From JAUUZQ01 sp964538375 (GTDB taxonomy: Bacteria > Bacteroidota > Bacteroidia > Bacteroidales > GCA-2748055), in NCBI GenBank assembly GCA_964538375.1, contig CAZIFQ010000003.1, positions 124,001 to 188,000 on the forward strand: a stretch of 64,000 nt of DNA, read 5' to 3'. Shown one piece after another: positions 44,357 through 52,482 of this stretch (the first letter of the stretch is position 1; each line of letters begins with the position of its first letter). The notes beneath the pieces are model-generated. The model was given only the letters and a program-made list of their open reading frames with translations, did no database searches and had not been told where the DNA came from. A program made the translations under genes and the position numbers.

Positions 44357-44415
44357 TAATGCATACAAAACGAAGATGTAGTAGATTAAACTATCCTTAT
44401 ATTTAAACAAAAAAG

Positions 44416-44808
44416 ATGAATGAATTAACACTCACTACTCCTGCCCTGCTCTTCTCTGCTATTTCCTTACTGCTGCTGGCCTATACAAACAGGTTTCTTG
44501 CCTATGCCTCAGTAGTCAGAAACCTGCATGCCAAGCTCAAGGAGAACCCCGATTCATTAATAGTGGGTCAGATTCAGAATCTTAGGAAACGACTTGTGCT
44601 AACGCGAACGATGCAGTTAATGGGAATTGGGAGTCTGCTGCTATGTGTTTGCTGTATGTTCCTTGTATATATTGAATTTCAACTGGTAGCAGAAATATTT
44701 TTTGGTGTCGCGCTGATATTGCTTATTGTATCTCTTGCAATATCTGTTCGTGAAATTCAAATTTCAGTAAAAGCGCTTGATTTGCACCTAAGTGATATGG
44801 AGTTGTAG
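44416..44808 (+). CDS. DUF2721 family membrane protein
   Basis: The 130-residue protein matches the DUF2721 pattern. The N-terminal TPALLFSAISLLLLAYTNRFLAY helix is followed by RNLHAK, the cytosolic stretch RKRLVLTRTMQLMGIG and two more helices (about residues 70-90 and 95-115). EIQISVKALDLHLSDM is the usual ending. The role is unknown. It is convergent with the caspase gene, with only one base between their ends. Confidence 0.85.
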   Translation: MNELTLTTPALLFSAISLLLLAYTNRFLAYASVVRNLHAKLKENPDSLIVGQIQNLRKRLVLTRTMQLMGIGSLLLCVCCMFLVYIEFQLVAEIFFGVALILLIVSLAISVREIQISVKALDLHLSDMEL

Positions 44809-44809
44809 C

Positions 44810-47113
44810 TTACTGCTTCAATACAAGAATAAAATCACTTCCAGGTTCATTATCTCCAAACTCTCCAAACCTTGGCTGGGGATTCACTTTTTCTACAAAT
44901 TGAAGAATCTCGGAGGTAGTAAGCACACCATCCTCCCCTCCATACAATCGAAGTGATTCAATAAATCGCCTGGCGAAAGGACTGTGGAAACCAGGCCGGC
45001 CATCAGGAACATATTCCTTGCCTCCCGAGGTCAGGTACAACCTGGTGGTATACTTGAGTTTCCTCTGCACAAATTCATCGGTTGATATTTCGGCATACAT
45101 CCCTGCTCCCCTGTGCGATGCAGTAGCAAGGTGTGGATCAAATGTTCCTCCAAAACAAACATCCATAACCAGGAAAATATGAGGACAACGGATATTGTTA
45201 ATCATGGTTCTCAAAATAGAATGTGAGAGGTAACTGGTCTTACCCAGGTCATCCATCTTCGAGTCACGGGAAATTACATACCCCTCCCTGAATACTTCAT
45301 CATAGATGCCATGACCTGCAAAAAATACCATGAGGTTATCTTTTGTGCCATATAGTTTCCCTGCATACTCTCTCAACTTGGCCGCTGTTTCCTCCAGGGT
45401 TGGATTAACCACCACCTCTGATACAACACCATAATTCTCTTCCAACTCAGCACCAATGGTCTGCGCATCAAGCATGGGGTTTACCAAATCACCAAAATAG
45501 TCGTAAATATTGGTGGCAAACAATATGGCGTATGTCGTTCCATTGATTGTATCCGGAACTACTTCTTCACCCCTGGATGCAGTTTCGGACTCCCGTTGCT
45601 GTTTTCCATTTTCAATCTGCTGAAACGGATTCTCTATTGGTATAACATCAAATTCTTTGTTGCTTCCCGGAAGAACGAGAATGAAGTCCAGGTACAAAAA
45701 ACTTTCCTTATCATTTTCATGAACCCTGGTGGCTTTTACATAGGCCTTTTGCCAATTCTTTTTAAGCAGTTTTGCCTCTGGAACAGGTATTTGCACCCCT
45801 GCTTCTGATTCCATGATCCTTATCTTATAAATCTCCCTGTCTGCATTATATCCCACAAGTGACTGAAGAGGTATTTTTATAGTATTGCCTTTGCTACTCA
45901 CTCCATAAAGGTTTTCCATTTCTTCTTGAAGAATTTTCAGGGTATGGTCCGAAAGATTCTCCATTCTGAAATTATAGTCTATAGTTTTTTCGAACTCATC
46001 CCTGGGAGCAATCATTGATGTATTGGTAGAACCGATAATTTTCCTGGTCACCCCGGGTGTCATCGACCTGCGCTGTGCGATAGATAAATCTCCAATTAGC
46101 CAACTAGATACTAGCGCTTTATCAGACGGCAAGACATTTTCAATTTCCCAAATAATGATTTTCTGATCTGACCCAAAAGTGCATAGAAATTTCCCGTCTT
46201 CACTAAAGGTACAGCCAAAAAGGTTGTCATAATGTCTGAATATGGCATCCACCTGCACTAAGCTATCTTCTCCAACAGAAAATATCCTGACATCCCGGTA
46301 ATTCGGTATGGCCAGGAATTTCCCTCCCGGGCTATAGCTCATTGGATGTCCCACACTAGCATGCTTATAAATTGAATCAGTTAATACAAATTTGTTTCGT
46401 TGCAGTTTATACCTGCGAAGGCCATACGAAGAACCGGTAATAAACTCATCATTTTTCGGACTATACACAACTGATTCAACAGCGTGCTTACGATATTGCA
46501 TTTTTTGGAAAATCTCAAATCTATCCCCTTTCTTCTCCAAAATCTTTATGATCCCCCTATCATCACCTGTCACCAGGAAGCGATCATCATGACTGAATGC
46601 AACTCCTTCCACAAAATTATCAAAGCCCTCAACAATCTGCTGATAATCAAAGACATCTCCATTCCTCTTCCATACAATTAGCGTTTTGTCTGAGGACCCG
46701 GATGCCAGGAAATTTCCATCGTGGCTGAATTCAAGCTTAGAAATATAGTAAGTATGTCTTTCAAGAACCTGTACCACTTTCTGATCCGACAATCGAATAA
46801 TGGCTATGTCGTTGTTTCCTTTGTAGCGACCGTAAGCCAGGTATTTTTCGTCAGGAGAAAAGGCAAAAACGCCTCCAACAGACTTTGGATCTCCCTGGTA
46901 TTCAAACAGTTTTTCCCAATTCCTGTTAAAGATTCGTACCGTATTGTTGCCAATCGAATAAACGAAATAGTTTCTGAAAGGTGAAAATTCTGCTTGCCTG
47001 ACATAGTCTCCAAGATCAGTAAATTCCTTATTCTCTTTCAATCCCATTTCCTGGGCAGTAAGAGATAAGCCAAACAGGAGCATTGCTGAAAAACAAAGTA
47101 TTATTCGTTTCAT
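44810..47113 (-). CDS. Secreted WD40-repeat protein with C-terminal caspase-like (C14) domain
   Basis: The 767-residue protein has a signal peptide (MKRIILCFSAMLLFGLSLTAQ). WD40 repeats span about residues 30-335, with FSHDGNFLASGSSDKTLIVW the clearest. A middle region (about 340-520) has no motif I recognise. A caspase/metacaspase fold spans about 523-765. The catalytic pair is H601 in FFAGHGIYDE and C653 in VMDVCFGGTFD, and YLTSGGKEYVPDG follows. Peptidase C14 members cleave after Asp, Lys or Arg depending on class; Glu/Asp-rich surroundings do not settle this. An export signal on a caspase-like protein is noteworthy. A TATCTTTA box at 47144-47151 may be its promoter. Confidence 0.88.
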   Translation of the reverse strand: MKRIILCFSAMLLFGLSLTAQEMGLKENKEFTDLGDYVRQAEFSPFRNYFVYSIGNNTVRIFNRNWEKLFEYQGDPKSVGGVFAFSPDEKYLAYGRYKGNNDIAIIRLSDQKVVQVLERHTYYISKLEFSHDGNFLASGSSDKTLIVWKRNGDVFDYQQIVEGFDNFVEGVAFSHDDRFLVTGDDRGIIKILEKKGDRFEIFQKMQYRKHAVESVVYSPKNDEFITGSSYGLRRYKLQRNKFVLTDSIYKHASVGHPMSYSPGGKFLAIPNYRDVRIFSVGEDSLVQVDAIFRHYDNLFGCTFSEDGKFLCTFGSDQKIIIWEIENVLPSDKALVSSWLIGDLSIAQRRSMTPGVTRKIIGSTNTSMIAPRDEFEKTIDYNFRMENLSDHTLKILQEEMENLYGVSSKGNTIKIPLQSLVGYNADREIYKIRIMESEAGVQIPVPEAKLLKKNWQKAYVKATRVHENDKESFLYLDFILVLPGSNKEFDVIPIENPFQQIENGKQQRESETASRGEEVVPDTINGTTYAILFATNIYDYFGDLVNPMLDAQTIGAELEENYGVVSEVVVNPTLEETAAKLREYAGKLYGTKDNLMVFFAGHGIYDEVFREGYVISRDSKMDDLGKTSYLSHSILRTMINNIRCPHIFLVMDVCFGGTFDPHLATASHRGAGMYAEISTDEFVQRKLKYTTRLYLTSGGKEYVPDGRPGFHSPFARRFIESLRLYGGEDGVLTTSEILQFVEKVNPQPRFGEFGDNEPGSDFILVLKQ

Positions 47114-47568
47114 AAAAATAAAATCAATGTTTACTTAATACCTTAAAGATACTGATAGATTTTATGTAAAAGCAAATCAATGTTGATTGGCTTTAAAGCA
47201 AAATCAACAAATTAAGCATCCTGGATCATTCTACTTATCTTTACTTCTGGTGCTTTGTTGCAGGGAACTGAGCACAGCAATAGGCATTTATATAACACAT
47301 TTAGCTTACATTTATATTTATAATATATTTATGCTATTGTTATATATATAACTTTAATTATTTATATATACTTAATATAATTTCTTTATATTATATCAAT
47401 TTTAATCAGAACTCCTTGCTGCATAACACTTTTTCGTTTCTCAGTAGTATTTTGGTTTGCCGATAGACAAAAAATAATTGATATACAAAGATAAAATCAA
47501 TAACTTGTGCTTAATGCAGCAGATCAACAGCACCTTGACTCGCTCACAAAGACATCAATGATAATAGA
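47114..47568. other. 455-base AT-rich gap
   Basis: No gene was found. A TGTTGATT/AATCAACA stem with a 13-base loop lies at 47181-47209. The stretch 47283-47405 is almost pure A/T with TATATA runs. A minus-strand TATCTTTA box (47144-47151) suits the WD40-caspase gene. The plus-strand promoter for the gene at 47569 was not identified. Confidence 0.4.
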
Positions 47569-48129
47569 ATGAACAATCAATCCATAAAAAAATTGACCGC
47601 TTTCTCTGTTCTGATTATTGGGCTATTGAATCTTGTTACATGGATTATCCTAATTGCTTCAGGGAAGGTACCTGATTTTCAAGGCACACCTATTAGCTAT
47701 ACTTTGCATTGGATTTCTGAGTTTTCAACAGCTCTGCTTCTATTGCTTTCTGGCATATACATCCTAAAAAAACATCCTTTGCAGCAAAATTTATTGTATC
47801 TCTCATTGGGCTGTTTAGTCATGGCGGTGGGTAGCGCTTTTGCATATTACTTTATGAACTTTGAAACTACTCTCTTCATAATGACTGCCTCTATTACTGG
47901 TTTAACAGTAATTCTGATTATTATTAATTACCAGAAGCTTCAGGATTTTATTCTTATGACCATGGGGGTTGCGGGATACGCACTGCTAAATTTATTAGGT
48001 GATTCACTGCAGGCCAAAGATATCTCTTCCCTGATCCTGGAGATTCCTGCGCTTCTTTTCTTATTAATTCTTACCATTGGAATATTAAGAAAAAACATGA
48101 CTTTCAGGCACCTTACCGGGGAGAAGTAG
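47569..48129 (+). CDS. Predicted six-helix membrane protein of unknown function
   Basis: The 186-residue protein is hydrophobic, with about six membrane helices (residues 8-30, 45-65, 72-92, 98-118, 126-145 and 155-172). The loop KVPDFQGTPISYTLHW is the only polar stretch of note. No family was recognised. It stands alone, with hairpins downstream at 48186-48233, and shows no obvious partner. Confidence 0.7.
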   Translation: MNNQSIKKLTAFSVLIIGLLNLVTWIILIASGKVPDFQGTPISYTLHWISEFSTALLLLLSGIYILKKHPLQQNLLYLSLGCLVMAVGSAFAYYFMNFETTLFIMTASITGLTVILIIINYQKLQDFILMTMGVAGYALLNLLGDSLQAKDISSLILEIPALLFLLILTIGILRKNMTFRHLTGEK

Positions 48130-48185
48130 ATCCATTTGCGACAAGTTAAAACAATGATAAAGCAGCAAAATATAAATACTTTTTA

Positions 48186-48233
48186 TCCCGATATCCTCTA
48201 AGCTCATCGGGACCAAGCAACTAAAATTGCTTG
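48186..48233. repeat. Two short hairpins between genes
   Basis: TCCCGAT (48186-48192) pairs with ATCGGGA (48206-48212), and CAAGCAA (48214-48220) with TTGCTTG (48227-48233). Neither has a downstream T-run, so termination is uncertain. Confidence 0.5.
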
Positions 48234-48255
48234 ACATTTAACAAAAAAAAACGTT

Positions 48256-49224
48256 ATGAAACAGCTAAAGATTTATCTCCTTTTCTTAACAGGAATACTT
48301 CTCTTTTCTTGCGATGGATCCGATGATGATCCGATTTACAAAGAACGTATGCGCGAATTTGTTCAGGGAATCAGCACTTATGCAAAAAACATGGATCCCA
48401 ATTTTATCATCATCCCTCAAAACGGTCATGATCTTGCCTCCGCAACAGGCGATGGTGATGACCCCACCCCTGCTACTGAATATCTTGCTTCCATTGATGG
48501 TGCAGGACAAGAAGATTTGAATTATGGATATAACAGTGATGACAAAGAAACACCGGAAAGCACAAATGAATTTCTGATGGCTTTTCTAACTATTTGTGAA
48601 GACAATGATGTGGAGGTGTTGGTCACCGATTATTGCAGCTCTCATGACAACATGGACGATTCATATCATGTAAACAACAGCAATGGTTTTATCTCCTTCG
48701 CTGCCCCGGATCGTGAATTAAGTATTATTCCAGATTACCCGGCAACCATTTACAATACCAATGAAACTAATATTACGAAGCTATCGGAAGCAAAGAATTT
48801 TCTATACCTGCTAAATCCTGAAAATTTTGCGTCAAGCGAAGATTTTGTTACTGCCATCTCCGCCTCTGATTATGATGTACTAATAATCGATTTTTTCTTT
48901 GAAGATGAAGTCTTTACAGCCAATCAAATTAAATCTTTAAAGAAAAAATCTAACGGTGCACAACGGCTCTTAATCTCTTATATGAGTATTGGAGAAGCAG
49001 AGGATTACCGCTTTTACTGGGATTCAAGCTGGGATGATGAGCAACCTGACTGGATTGAAGCAGAAAACCCAAGATGGCCCGGTAATTATAAAGTAAAATA
49101 CTGGGATCCTGGCTGGCAATCCATTATTTACGGATCAAACGAGTCTTATCTTGACAAAATTCTTGGTGCTGGCTTTGATGGAGTGTACCTTGATATCATT
49201 GATGCTTTCGAGTATTTTGAATGA
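48256..49224 (+). CDS. GH114/TM1410-like surface lipoprotein with apparently permuted motif order
   Basis: The 322-residue protein has a lipoprotein signal (GILLFSC, C19) followed by DGSDDD, an acidic surface-export signal. The TM1410/GH114 family (endo-alpha-1,4-polygalactosaminidase-like TIM barrels) is recognised by LISYMSIGEAEDYRFYW, NYKVKYWDPGW and GFDGVYLDIIDAFEYF. The segment FVQGISTYAKNMDPNFIIIPQNG, which normally follows these motifs, is here near residues 33-58. The order looks circularly permuted. Known GH114 enzymes act on galactosamine polymers of fungal or bacterial matrix; the substrate here is unknown. The protein ends directly after the FDGVYLD motif. Confidence 0.78.
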   Translation: MKQLKIYLLFLTGILLFSCDGSDDDPIYKERMREFVQGISTYAKNMDPNFIIIPQNGHDLASATGDGDDPTPATEYLASIDGAGQEDLNYGYNSDDKETPESTNEFLMAFLTICEDNDVEVLVTDYCSSHDNMDDSYHVNNSNGFISFAAPDRELSIIPDYPATIYNTNETNITKLSEAKNFLYLLNPENFASSEDFVTAISASDYDVLIIDFFFEDEVFTANQIKSLKKKSNGAQRLLISYMSIGEAEDYRFYWDSSWDDEQPDWIEAENPRWPGNYKVKYWDPGWQSIIYGSNESYLDKILGAGFDGVYLDIIDAFEYFE

Positions 49225-49272
49225 TACAATGGGGAAATGGTTCGATGAAACATGATATTGACTTCATGTAGG

Positions 49273-49292
49273 GGTTGAGGCATGCCTCGACC
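49273..49292. repeat. Second copy of the GAGGCATGCCTC palindrome
   Basis: GGTTGAGGCATGCCTCGACC pairs fully if one G-U is allowed. The 12-base core GAGGCATGCCTC equals that at 15798-15817. The flanks GTAGGGG/CCTTAC extend the symmetry imperfectly. Confidence 0.75.
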
Positions 49293-49412
49293 TTACAAAT
49301 TACTCTAGTCAATCAATGACAAATTATTTTAATAATTTCATTCAATCCCATACACGTCATTATGTGTTTTTTTAGTTAAATTAGTGACTTTAAGATAACA
49401 AACCCCAACAAT

Positions 49413-51188
49413 ATGGAACCTACTAGAACTTTCGATCTCCTGGAACGCTACAAACAACATTTCCCAAACAAAGAAAATGCTTTATCAGCCAAGCAAAATG
49501 GAAAATGGATTTCCTATTCGACCCAAACTTATATTGAAACCTGCAATAATTTTGCCTACGGATTACTGGAATGCGGTATGAAGAAGGGCGATAAAATTAT
49601 TACGGCAACCAGCAACAGGCCTGAATGGAACTTTGTAGATCATGGTATGGCTATGTGTGGCATAGTTCATGTACCAGTATATACCTCCCTGAATGAGGAA
49701 GAATACAACTATATCGTGGAACATTCAGAAGCAAGAATGGTATTTGTGGCTAACAAAAATTTGTATAACAAATTTCTTCCAGCTTGTAAAAAAGCTAAAA
49801 TTGAAAAAAATATTTATTTATTCGATCCCATTGATGATTTGCCAGGATGGAGCGAAATAGTTGAATTGGGAAAAACTAATGCAGAAAAATGGAAGGATAG
49901 ATTAGAAAAAATAAAAGAGAGCATACAAGAAGATGACTTCAGTTCACTCCTCTATACTTCAGGAACCACGGGAAGATCCAAAGGAGTTATGCTGTCGCAT
50001 AAAAACATGGTCAGTAATTTTATTGAAGCTGCCAAAGTATTTCAATTAAAAGAGAATGATAAATATTTGAGCATACTTCCATTATGCCATGTGGGTGGAA
50101 GAATGGGTAACTACCAGACTCAGTATAGTGGCACAGGAGTTTACTATGCTGAGAATATGGGTGCCTTCGCAAAAGTAATGAAAGAGATTGCTGCCGACGG
50201 TTTTGATGCTGTACCACGGGTTATGGAAAAGGTATATGATAACATTATTTCCAAAGGAAGCCAGCTTACTGGCATGAAGAAAAAAATATTCTTCTGGGCA
50301 GTGAAACTGGGATTAAAATATAAGCCCTTTGGAGAAAATGGTTGGTTCTACGAACAAAAACTTAAGATTGCAGATAAACTAATTTTTTCAAAGTGGCGGG
50401 ATGCCCTAGGAGGAAATGTAAAATTAGTTGGCTGCGGCGGTGCAGCTCTTCAGCCGCGCCTTGAAAGAATTTTTTGGGCAGCTGGTGTTAAAATCATCAA
50501 TATGTACGGGCTTACAGAAACATCTCCCATTATTACCATAAACAGGCAACAGGCACCGCATTGTAAGCTCGGAACAGTTGGAGCGCTTATTGATGGTGTG
50601 GAATTGAAAATTGCAGAAGACGGAGAGATCCTGGCACGTGGAAATTGCATTATGCTCGGGTATTATAAAGACGAAAAATTAACAAAAGAATCTATCGATA
50701 AGGAAGGTTGGTTCCATACAGGTGATATTGGTCACCTTGAAGATGGTAAGTTCCTTGCTGTCACTGACAGAAAGAAAGAGATTTTTAAATTATCCAACGG
50801 GAAATTTGTAGCTCCACAACTTATTGAAAATGCTTTCAAGGAATCTCTTTTCATTGATCAGCTCATGGTATTAGGAGAAGGCGAAAAATTTGCCAGCGCT
50901 TTAATTATTCCGGATTATGATCAATTGAAAATATGGGGAGATGAAAAAAACATTGCGTTTTCTTCCAACGAGGAACTCATCTCTATGCCTGAAGTTCAAA
51001 ATCATTACAAAGAAGAAATCAATCGTTTGAATAATGCTTTTAGTGAACATGAACGTGTTAACCGTTTCAAAATCGTGAAAGAAAACTGGTCTCCGGAATC
51101 GGGAGACCTCTCTCCTACCCTGAAACTAAAAAGAAAAATTGTAGCAGAAAGAAACAAAGAGCTGATTGATAGCATTTACGGAAATTAA
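49413..51188 (+). CDS. Long-chain acyl-CoA synthetase (AMP-binding enzyme)
   Basis: The 591-residue enzyme should activate a fatty acid with ATP and CoA. The P-loop-like motif SLLYTSGTTGRSKGVMLSH is near residues 177-195. MYGLTETSPII and GWFHTGDIGHLEDGKFLAVTDRKKE are the other two AMP-ligase signatures. The overall layout fits the Bacteroidota long-chain acyl-CoA ligases, which have N-terminal YETCNNFAYGLLECGMKKGD-like segments. The next gene begins 17 bases downstream, so an operon with the GNAT-like and the CrtI-like genes is likely. Confidence 0.93.
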   Translation: MEPTRTFDLLERYKQHFPNKENALSAKQNGKWISYSTQTYIETCNNFAYGLLECGMKKGDKIITATSNRPEWNFVDHGMAMCGIVHVPVYTSLNEEEYNYIVEHSEARMVFVANKNLYNKFLPACKKAKIEKNIYLFDPIDDLPGWSEIVELGKTNAEKWKDRLEKIKESIQEDDFSSLLYTSGTTGRSKGVMLSHKNMVSNFIEAAKVFQLKENDKYLSILPLCHVGGRMGNYQTQYSGTGVYYAENMGAFAKVMKEIAADGFDAVPRVMEKVYDNIISKGSQLTGMKKKIFFWAVKLGLKYKPFGENGWFYEQKLKIADKLIFSKWRDALGGNVKLVGCGGAALQPRLERIFWAAGVKIINMYGLTETSPIITINRQQAPHCKLGTVGALIDGVELKIAEDGEILARGNCIMLGYYKDEKLTKESIDKEGWFHTGDIGHLEDGKFLAVTDRKKEIFKLSNGKFVAPQLIENAFKESLFIDQLMVLGEGEKFASALIIPDYDQLKIWGDEKNIAFSSNEELISMPEVQNHYKEEINRLNNAFSEHERVNRFKIVKENWSPESGDLSPTLKLKRKIVAERNKELIDSIYGN

Positions 51189-51205
51189 TCTCTTAAAGCT
51201 ACACA

Positions 51206-52378
51206 ATGAAAATTATTGAAGTTTTTGATCGCAGAAGCCAAAAACAGTTTCTCAATCTTCCCAAAAAATTATACAAAGATGACTCTTTCTGGGTTTGTCC
51301 AATGGACAATGAAATTGAAGCAATCTTTAACCCAAAGAAGAACGACTACTTTAATCATGGTGAAGTAACAAGGTTCTTACTTAAAGATGATAAGGGCGAA
51401 TTTATTGGCAGAATCGCAGTTTTTATTGATCGAAAAGCTGCATTTGATTTTGACCAGCCAACCGGTGGAATTGGGTTCTTCGAATGTATCAATAACCAGG
51501 AGGCGGCCAACATGCTGTTTGATACGGCTAAAAAATGGCTGGCTTTCAGAAAAATTGAAGCAATGGATGGCCCCATCAATTTTGGTGAAACAGATAAATA
51601 CTGGGGCTTGTTAGTTGACGGTTTTACACATCCTTCTTATGAGATAGCATACAATTTTAAATACTACCAATCCCTGTTTGAAACCTATGGATTTCAAACC
51701 TATTACAACCAGGAAGGTTTTCACCTCGATATTACAAAACCTCTTCCACCCAAATTTGAAAAAATTGCCAACTGGGTGGCAAATAAACCAGAATATACTT
51801 TCGAACATCTTGATTTCAAGCAGATTGACAGGCAATTAGGCGATTTTTGTACAGTATTTAATGAAGCTTGGGCAAGTTTTAAAGAGAATTTTAAGCCCCT
51901 CGAAAAAAAGTACACCATAGCAACGCTAAAAAAAGTCAGGCAAATAATTGAACCCGAATTCATATGGATCGCTTATCACGAGCAAAAGCCGATTACTATC
52001 TACCTGATGTACCCTGATGTAAACATGATCCTGAAACATATGAACGGGAATATGCACGTATTCAACAAACTAAAATTCCTTTCGCTAAAAAATAAAAAAG
52101 CCATGACACGCGCAAGGGGTGTATTGATGGGCACTATTCCTGAATTCCAGGGAAGAGGTATTGAAGCAGCCATAATATTGCAACTGGTTAAAGTGTTCGA
52201 GAGGAAAAAACAGTATACCGAAATTGAGTTTTCATGGGTAGCTGATTTCAATCCGAAAATGAAAAAAATCTTCCTCTCAGTCGGGAACAAACATGTGAAA
52301 ACATATAAGACATACAGGTATCTGTTTGACAGGAACAAACCTTTTAAAAGGGTTCCGATACCGGAGGGGGATTACTAG
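51206..52378 (+). CDS. GNAT-like acyltransferase family protein
   Basis: The 390-residue protein is common in Bacteroidota and belongs to a poorly studied group with an acyltransferase (GNAT-like) C-terminal half. RARGVLMGTIPEFQGRGIEAAIIL (about 300-320) resembles the acetyl-CoA-binding loop (Q/RxxGxG/A). The N-terminal RRSQKQFLNLPKKLYKDDSFWVCP is conserved in the group, though I cannot name its function. It sits between an acyl-CoA ligase and a CrtI-like oxidoreductase, which suggests acyl-lipid modification. The acyl donor is unknown. Confidence 0.72.
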   Translation: MKIIEVFDRRSQKQFLNLPKKLYKDDSFWVCPMDNEIEAIFNPKKNDYFNHGEVTRFLLKDDKGEFIGRIAVFIDRKAAFDFDQPTGGIGFFECINNQEAANMLFDTAKKWLAFRKIEAMDGPINFGETDKYWGLLVDGFTHPSYEIAYNFKYYQSLFETYGFQTYYNQEGFHLDITKPLPPKFEKIANWVANKPEYTFEHLDFKQIDRQLGDFCTVFNEAWASFKENFKPLEKKYTIATLKKVRQIIEPEFIWIAYHEQKPITIYLMYPDVNMILKHMNGNMHVFNKLKFLSLKNKKAMTRARGVLMGTIPEFQGRGIEAAIILQLVKVFERKKQYTEIEFSWVADFNPKMKKIFLSVGNKHVKTYKTYRYLFDRNKPFKRVPIPEGDY

Positions 52379-52413
52379 GAGGAAGTGAACTAAAGTGACT
52401 TGAGTGAGCAAAG

Positions 52414-52451
52414 GTTTGTAGAGACGCGCCACGTGGCGCGTCTCTACAAAC
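52414..52451. repeat. 38-bp perfect palindrome of the GTAGAGACG type
   Basis: Bases 52414-52432 and 52433-52451 are exact reverse complements. The arms begin GTTTGTAGAGACGCGCC and the centre is ACGT. Flanking DNA on both sides is a degenerate CTAACTC/CACTTTAG-type repeat. I know of similar GTAGAGACG palindromes as widespread interspersed repeats in some bacteria. It lies between two genes of one strand and has no T-run. Confidence 0.9.
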
Positions 52452-52482
52452 TCCAACTCTACTAACTCTATTAACTCAACAC

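Noticed and set aside
44810..47113. CRISPR-associated or defence-island role of the caspase gene
   Set aside because: No nuclease, toxin, sensor or cas gene is nearby, and a signal peptide points to export.
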